Positions 59,339-64,000 of a DNA stretch of 64,000 nucleotides are shown in pieces; the stretch's first letter is position 1, and every line of letters starts with the position of its first letter. Under the pieces are notes generated by a model. The model saw only the letters and a program-made list of their open reading frames with translations. It had not been told where the DNA came from and did not search any database. Source of the DNA: Pectobacterium punjabense (lineage in GTDB: Bacteria > Pseudomonadota > Gammaproteobacteria > Enterobacterales > Enterobacteriaceae); the NCBI RefSeq assembly GCF_012427845.1, contig NZ_CP038498.1, forward strand, positions 2,294,001 to 2,358,000, read 5' to 3'. The position numbers were made by a program, and so were the translations under genes.

Positions 59339-61177
59339 ATGTTTGAATTTATTTCTCTTGATAGAGGCGGGGTTTTATATGTTGCGGCTTTTTTGGTGAT
59401 GATAAGATCTGTGTCACTATATATTTTTTCAAAAGGAAACTATGGTGAGAAGGCTAATGTCAACGTATTGATGCTGGTCTTTTTTCTGCTATTTATGGCG
59501 GCATCTTCCCTGTCATCGTGGCCGTTTATTTATTTTTTGGTACTGTTCTTCGTCGGCAGTATGATCTCTTTCACATGGTTCAGATACTCAGGAATGATAA
59601 CTTCGTTCGGTTCGGGTCTTACCGCAATTAGTACTACGTTGCTTTTATGTCTGCTCAGTTATGCACTTTCTTTTTATGAGATTTTTGTCGAACATGATCT
59701 TCAGGCCATTTTTATTACTATCTTTTCATTTTCGATAATAACGTCGATTTATTCATTTTACTATTTCCCATTTTCTCAAAACTCTTTGTTTTATCTTAAT
59801 TTTAAGCGAAATAAAAAAGTGACGCATATTCAGGATGGTGGTGAGGTCTATTCACCAAAAGTCACTATTCACCTGCCTTGTTATTCAGAATCGCCTGAAA
59901 TAGTAATTAATACACTTAATAGTATTTTTGCATTAGATTATGACAATTATGAAGTTATCGTCATAGATAATAACACTCAGGATGAAGCACTCTGGAAACC
60001 GGTGAAAAAGCATTGTGACATGTTGGGTAAGAAATTCAGATTTTATCATATTCCTGTACTTGCAGGAGCAAAAGCTGGAGCGCTGAATTACGCATTAAAA
60101 ATTACGTCTTCTGATACTGACTTAATCGCTGTTATTGATGCGGATTATATTACTGAACCAGATTTCATTCGACGTTATGTCAGAATATTTAAAGATAAAA
60201 ACGTCGGCTTTGTTCAGACTAGCCATGATTACTATAATCATCAATCAAGCCATGTTATGGAAGGTGCCTATTACTTTTGGACACTATTTCATAAAATAGA
60301 GCTGCCATCATATACCGAAATTAACGCTGCATTTACCGTCGGGACGATGTGTATTTTGAGGAGAAATATACTGGAGAAGGTAGGAGGATGGGATGAAACC
60401 GCATTGACAGAGGATTCCGAGCTTGCAGTGAGAATGCATGCGCAAGGATATATAGGTTATGTATTTGCCGATACCGTAGGAAGAGGACTGATTCCCACCA
60501 CTTTTTCTGATATGAAAAAACAGCAAATCAGATGGACTGCGGGACCTGTTCAACAATTACTTAAACATTGGCGACTGTACTTTGGTTTTTCCAGTGAAAA
60601 TAAAATGACCCTCAATCAAAGAATCATGGAAATTAGGCATAGCACATCTAGAATTAAACCCATTCTTTCGCTAGTATCACTTCATATTATGGTGATGATG
60701 AGCTTTTTCCTCTTGAATGAAAATGTGTATTTATCTATGCCTTATGAAGTGGTTGTTTTCTTTTTATGCATGTTGATAAGCACCTTTGTTGAAAAAATGG
60801 CCTATTTTAGAATGTTTAATTGCTCAAGACTTCTTCCAGTTTTTTATCATGGGATTATGGCTCGGGCGTTAGAGTGGACTTTTATTTACGGAGTCATTTC
60901 ATCTCTGTTTGGTCTTTCAATAAAATGGGACAGGACAAATAAATTTGAAAATTCGAAGAGTATTAAACGTGCCTTGCACGCATCAAAAACAGAGGTGACA
61001 ATGAGTGGCTTTTTTTTCTTATATTCGTTTTTTTTATTATCTGGAAATCATTCTGGCTATAATGATTTTGTTTTCCTTACAGGTATTGCATGCTTTATTA
61101 AAGGGATAAGTTTCCTGTGTGCGTTGTTTGTGGCTTTTTTATTGGAAAACAATTTGCGTATCTTGGAAGCACCTTAA
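59339..61177 (+). CDS. BcsA-like membrane glycosyltransferase, family 2
   Basis: This 612-residue inner-membrane protein has four or more N-terminal helices (about residues 10-145), a cytoplasmic GT2 domain (about 172-415) and several C-terminal helices. The catalytic set of processive GT2 enzymes is complete: Asp210, DAD at 267-269, TED at 357-359 and QQIRW at 395-399. It resembles cellulose/beta-glucan synthases but has no C-terminal PilZ domain, so c-di-GMP control by that route is not expected. The product is unknown. Its A+T richness and isolated position between trp and rnm suggest transfer. Confidence 0.85.
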   Translation: MFEFISLDRGGVLYVAAFLVMIRSVSLYIFSKGNYGEKANVNVLMLVFFLLFMAASSLSSWPFIYFLVLFFVGSMISFTWFRYSGMITSFGSGLTAISTTLLLCLLSYALSFYEIFVEHDLQAIFITIFSFSIITSIYSFYYFPFSQNSLFYLNFKRNKKVTHIQDGGEVYSPKVTIHLPCYSESPEIVINTLNSIFALDYDNYEVIVIDNNTQDEALWKPVKKHCDMLGKKFRFYHIPVLAGAKAGALNYALKITSSDTDLIAVIDADYITEPDFIRRYVRIFKDKNVGFVQTSHDYYNHQSSHVMEGAYYFWTLFHKIELPSYTEINAAFTVGTMCILRRNILEKVGGWDETALTEDSELAVRMHAQGYIGYVFADTVGRGLIPTTFSDMKKQQIRWTAGPVQQLLKHWRLYFGFSSENKMTLNQRIMEIRHSTSRIKPILSLVSLHIMVMMSFFLLNENVYLSMPYEVVVFFLCMLISTFVEKMAYFRMFNCSRLLPVFYHGIMARALEWTFIYGVISSLFGLSIKWDRTNKFENSKSIKRALHASKTEVTMSGFFFLYSFFLLSGNHSGYNDFVFLTGIACFIKGISFLCALFVAFLLENNLRILEAP

Positions 61178-61198
61178 AAATCTCGCAGGGAAAGCAGA

Positions 61199-61237
61199 GA
61201 AAAGGGTACGCAGAGATAGATGAGAATTACCCTTTTC
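61199..61237 (+). terminator. Probable terminator after the glycosyltransferase gene
   Basis: The 10-bp stem GAAAAGGGTA/TACCCTTTTC has a 19-base loop and lies 22 bp past the stop. A second hairpin, ATCATGCG/CGCATGAT (61252-61272), follows before rnm. Confidence 0.55.
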
Positions 61238-61280
61238 CTCCTATTAATGGCATCATGCGGCCTTCGCATGATTCTTGTTA

Positions 61281-62165
61281 ATGGATAGACCTGTGCCAGA
61301 AGATTCACAATCGATAGCGTCATTCCCACTGTATGATTTGCATAGCCATACTACGGCGTCTGATGGCCTTTTAACGCCGACGGCGTTGGTCAATCGGGCA
61401 GTAGACATGCGGGTAAGTGTGCTGGCTATTACCGATCACGACACGACCGCAGGGCTTGAAGAAGCACGGAATGCGATTGCACAACATGCGTTGCCGCTGA
61501 GGCTGATTTCCGGCGTGGAGATCTCCACGCTGTGGGAAAATCATGAGATTCATATTGTCGGATTGGGGATGGATATCACTCATCCCGCGTTAAATGGATT
61601 GCTGCAACAGCAGGCGGATAACCGGCAGAGTCGGGCGGAACAGATCGCCGCCCGGTTGGAAAAATCCCGCATTCCCGATGCGCTGGCTGGCGCGCAGCGT
61701 CTGGCAACGGGAGGGCAGATTACACGGGCGCATTTTGCGCGTTATCTGATCGAACTGGGTATCGCGGCAAATATGAATCAGGTGTTCAAAAAATATCTGG
61801 CGAAAGGCAAAATCGGCTACGTGCCACCGCAATGGTGCACCATCCCACAAGCTATCGAGGCGATTCATCAGTCCGGCGGTGTGCCCGTGTTAGCCCATCC
61901 AGGGCGCTACGATCTGACGGCCAAATGGTTAAAACGTTTGCTAGCCATGTTTGCAGAAAGCGGCGGGCTCGCAATGGAAGTCGCGCAGTGCCAACAGGCG
62001 CCGGATGAACGGACACAGCTTGCCTGTTATGCGCGAGATTTCAACCTGATGGCATCGCAAGGATCGGATTTCCACCTGCCTTGCGCCTGGATTGAGTTGG
62101 GGCGTAAGCTATGGCTGCCTGCCGACGTCGAGCCAGTTTGGCATCATCCATTATTGGCAAATTAG
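61281..62165 (+). CDS. rnm: PHP-domain 5'-3' exoribonuclease / nucleotide phosphatase Rnm (YciV/TrpH)
   Basis: This 294-residue PHP phosphoesterase matches E. coli YciV, which trims 5' ends of rRNAs and hydrolyses 3',5'-bisphosphate nucleotides. DLHSHTTASDG and ITDHDTTAG supply metal-binding His and Asp; PVLAHPGRY and GSDFHLPC complete the site. ATG at 61281 is used, but it has no clear ribosome site and a hairpin ends eight bases before it; GTG at 61293 is an alternative. Confidence 0.93.
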   Translation: MDRPVPEDSQSIASFPLYDLHSHTTASDGLLTPTALVNRAVDMRVSVLAITDHDTTAGLEEARNAIAQHALPLRLISGVEISTLWENHEIHIVGLGMDITHPALNGLLQQQADNRQSRAEQIAARLEKSRIPDALAGAQRLATGGQITRAHFARYLIELGIAANMNQVFKKYLAKGKIGYVPPQWCTIPQAIEAIHQSGGVPVLAHPGRYDLTAKWLKRLLAMFAESGGLAMEVAQCQQAPDERTQLACYARDFNLMASQGSDFHLPCAWIELGRKLWLPADVEPVWHHPLLAN

Positions 62166-62306
62166 CTGAACATTACCGCGTAATGGCATCGCTATTTCAT
62201 GAAATAACAATCTTTTACCACCGACACGTTCTATAATAACCCTATTGCACTATGACGCGGTGTGGGATGCGTAACGCCGCGTAATGTCAGACGCACGAGG
62301 TAGGCC

Positions 62307-62927
62307 ATGAGTCAGTTTTTCTATATTCATCCGCAGAATCCGCAACCACGATTAATCAACCAATCGGTGGAGTTTTTGCATAAAGGCGGGGTGATTGTTT
62401 ATCCAACGGATTCCGGCTATGCGTTGGGTTGTATGCTGGGTGAAAAGAACGCGTTGGAACGTATCTGCCGGATTCGCGATCTGGGTAGCGATCATAACTT
62501 CACGCTGATGTGTCGCGATTTGTCCGAACTATCGACGTATGCCCATGTTGATAACTCGGCTTTTCGGTTGATTAAAAATAATACGCCGGGTAATTACACG
62601 TTTATTCTGAAAGCGACAAAAGAGGTGCCCCGTCGCTTAATGAATGAAAAACGTAAAACAATCGGCCTGCGCGTGCCGTCTAATCCTATTGCACTGGATT
62701 TGCTGGCCGCGCTGAATGAACCGTTGATGTCGACGACGCTGATGCTGCCGGGAAATGATTTCGCCGAATCCGATCCAGAAGAAATTCAGGAAGAATTGGG
62801 AAAATTGGTAGATTTGATTATCCACGGTGGTTCTCTGGGTCAACAGCCTACGACGGTTATCGACCTGACCGAATCTGTGCCACGCGTCGCTCGTGAAGGC
62901 ACCGGTGATGTTACGCCGTTCTTATAA
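62307..62927 (+). CDS. yciO: YciO, TsaC/Sua5 family protein
   Basis: This 206-residue protein equals E. coli YciO in length. YPTDSGYALGC, CRIRDLGSDHNFTLMCRDL and STTLMLPGND are the YrdC/Sua5 signatures. The family makes L-threonylcarbamoyl-AMP for tRNA t6A; YciO is a paralogue whose contribution is unclear. It follows rnm as in E. coli. Confidence 0.95.
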   Translation: MSQFFYIHPQNPQPRLINQSVEFLHKGGVIVYPTDSGYALGCMLGEKNALERICRIRDLGSDHNFTLMCRDLSELSTYAHVDNSAFRLIKNNTPGNYTFILKATKEVPRRLMNEKRKTIGLRVPSNPIALDLLAALNEPLMSTTLMLPGNDFAESDPEEIQEELGKLVDLIIHGGSLGQQPTTVIDLTESVPRVAREGTGDVTPFL

Positions 62928-63088
62928 GTGCAGCGACGAGTGGTAACAATGAGAATACAAATGGCGCGAAGATCGGTATAATCGCGCCAGCATTGAATAT
63001 TAGGTATGATTTTTACGTAACTTGCTGAATTTTATACGCAGTTATGACTCCCCCCGACGCCTGGGAAGGCGACACTAGAGGTTGCTCA

Positions 63089-63973
63089 ATGAGCGAAAAG
63101 TTACAAAAAGTTCTGGCGCGCGCCGGACATGGCTCACGCCGCGAAATTGAAGGTATCATTCAGGCTGGACGCGTCAGCGTTGACGGCAAGGTTGCCACAC
63201 TGGGCGATCGCGTTGAAGTGACAAAAGCCACCAAAATCCGTATTGATGGTCATGTGGTTACCGTTAAGGAAACCGAAGAAACCGTGTGCCGCGTACTGGT
63301 GTATTACAAACCAGAAGGCGAGCTGTGCACCCGCAACGATCCTGATGGGCGTCCAACGGTGTTTGACCGTTTGCCGAGAATTCAGGGCTCCCGTTGGGTT
63401 GCCGTAGGGCGTCTGGATGTGAACACCTCCGGTCTGCTACTGTTCACGACCGACGGTGAACTGGCCAATCGCCTGATGCACCCCAGCCGTGAGGTTGAGC
63501 GTGAATATGCCGTGCGGGTCTTCGGTGAGGTTGATGACGAAAAGATCAAGCAACTGAGCAAAGGCGTACAGTTGGAAGACGGCCCGGCCTCGTTCCGCAC
63601 TATCCGCTATCAGGGTGGTGAAGGTTTGAACCAGTGGTATAACGTGACGCTGACAGAAGGGCGTAATCGTGAAGTTCGCCGTCTGTGGGAAGCCGTTGGC
63701 GTGCAGGTGAGCCGCCTGATTCGCGTGCGTTACGGCGATATTACCTTGCCAAAAGGTATTCCACGCGGTGGCTGGGCAGAAATGCCGCTTGAACAGCTGA
63801 ACTATCTGCGTGAGTTAGTGCAGCTTCCGGTAGAAACCGTATCGAAACTGCCGGTTGAGCGTGAGCGCCGTCGGGTGAAAGCGAACCAGATCCGCCGTGC
63901 GGTAAAACGTCACAGCCAGATTAACAGTGCTCCGGCACGTCGCACATCGCCAAAGCCAAAACGCAACGGCTAG
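63089..63973 (+). CDS. rluB: 23S rRNA pseudouridine(2605) synthase RluB
   Basis: This 294-residue RsuA-family enzyme modifies U2605 of 23S rRNA. An N-terminal S4 domain ([18 protein letters not shown]) precedes the catalytic [22 protein letters not shown] with the active Asp. The Arg/Lys-rich tail is typical. [16 protein letters not shown] at 63089 matches the E. coli start; an ATG 15 codons upstream is rejected. Confidence 0.97.
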   Translation: MSEKLQKVLARAGHGSRREIEGIIQAGRVSVDGKVATLGDRVEVTKATKIRIDGHVVTVKETEETVCRVLVYYKPEGELCTRNDPDGRPTVFDRLPRIQGSRWVAVGRLDVNTSGLLLFTTDGELANRLMHPSREVEREYAVRVFGEVDDEKIKQLSKGVQLEDGPASFRTIRYQGGEGLNQWYNVTLTEGRNREVRRLWEAVGVQVSRLIRVRYGDITLPKGIPRGGWAEMPLEQLNYLRELVQLPVETVSKLPVERERRRVKANQIRRAVKRHSQINSAPARRTSPKPKRNG

Positions 63974-64000
63974 TCTTTTTCTCCATACGCTTCGCGGGCA

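Overview
The window is chromosomal DNA from a pectinolytic member of the Enterobacterales, most probably Pectobacterium (soft-rot Pectobacteriaceae). Nearly every housekeeping gene has a close E. coli-like counterpart in a conserved order. The window also carries a KdgM oligogalacturonate porin, an unfused trpG/trpD pair, ERIC elements and an extra chemoreceptor, which suit a plant-associated soft-rot bacterium better than E. coli itself. The genus call is inference from gene content.

Region by region: (i) 1-1530 holds a leftward operon with a divergent phosphofructokinase-like kinase and ascorbate-type PTS IIB and IIC subunits; IIC runs off the window edge. (ii) 2014-5160 holds dadA, a Bcr/CflA-type MFS exporter behind a perfect 25-bp palindrome, and a small hemerythrin with an NsrR-like box. 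(iii) 5232-13900 holds yeaH-yeaG, mipA, yeaE, yeaD-gapA, msrB and yeaC. (iv) 13948-21716 holds pncA-ansA-sppA, ydjA, topB-ynjH and xthA, with no selD where E. coli has it. (v) 21900-23300 holds an ERIC element, a glycine riboswitch driving a YicG-type membrane protein, and a tRNA-Tyr gene followed by 173-bp-period repeats that restart with the tRNA 3' end (rtT-like). (vi) 23452-32934 holds purU, ychJ, rssA-rssB, galU, hns, two inverted ERIC-type elements, tdk and adhE. (vii) 33928-41320 is the oligopeptide permease operon with two tandem oppA genes followed by oppBCDF. (viii) 41390-49860 holds yciU, clsA, yciY, a chemoreceptor, yciI, tonB, yciA, yciB, yciC and ompW. (ix) 49990-57936 holds kdgM and the complete trp operon (promoter/operator, leader peptide, attenuator, trpE-G-D-CF-B-A). 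(x) 57994-61177 is an A+T-rich insertion with a frameshifted AraC-type regulator and a divergent BcsA-like membrane glycosyltransferase, separating trp from rnm, yciO and rluB.

Pathways represented include tryptophan synthesis, peptide uptake, D-alanine catabolism, lower glycolysis and fermentation (gapA, adhE), iron uptake energisation (tonB), RpoS turnover (rssB), nucleoid silencing (hns), pectin oligomer uptake (kdgM), repair and topology (xthA, topB) and rRNA/tRNA modification (rluB, yciO family). Several control sites are readable: CRP-type palindromes, an FNR box and a NarL/NarP 7-2-7 site before ompW, TrpR operator and attenuator, an NsrR-like box, a strong Fur-like box and the glycine riboswitch. 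No phage, IS transposase, CRISPR array or rRNA gene was seen. The least conventional parts are the kinase-PTS operon, the AraC/glycosyltransferase island with its repeated TGTCAT motifs, the tRNA-Tyr repeats and the orphan Fur-like box.
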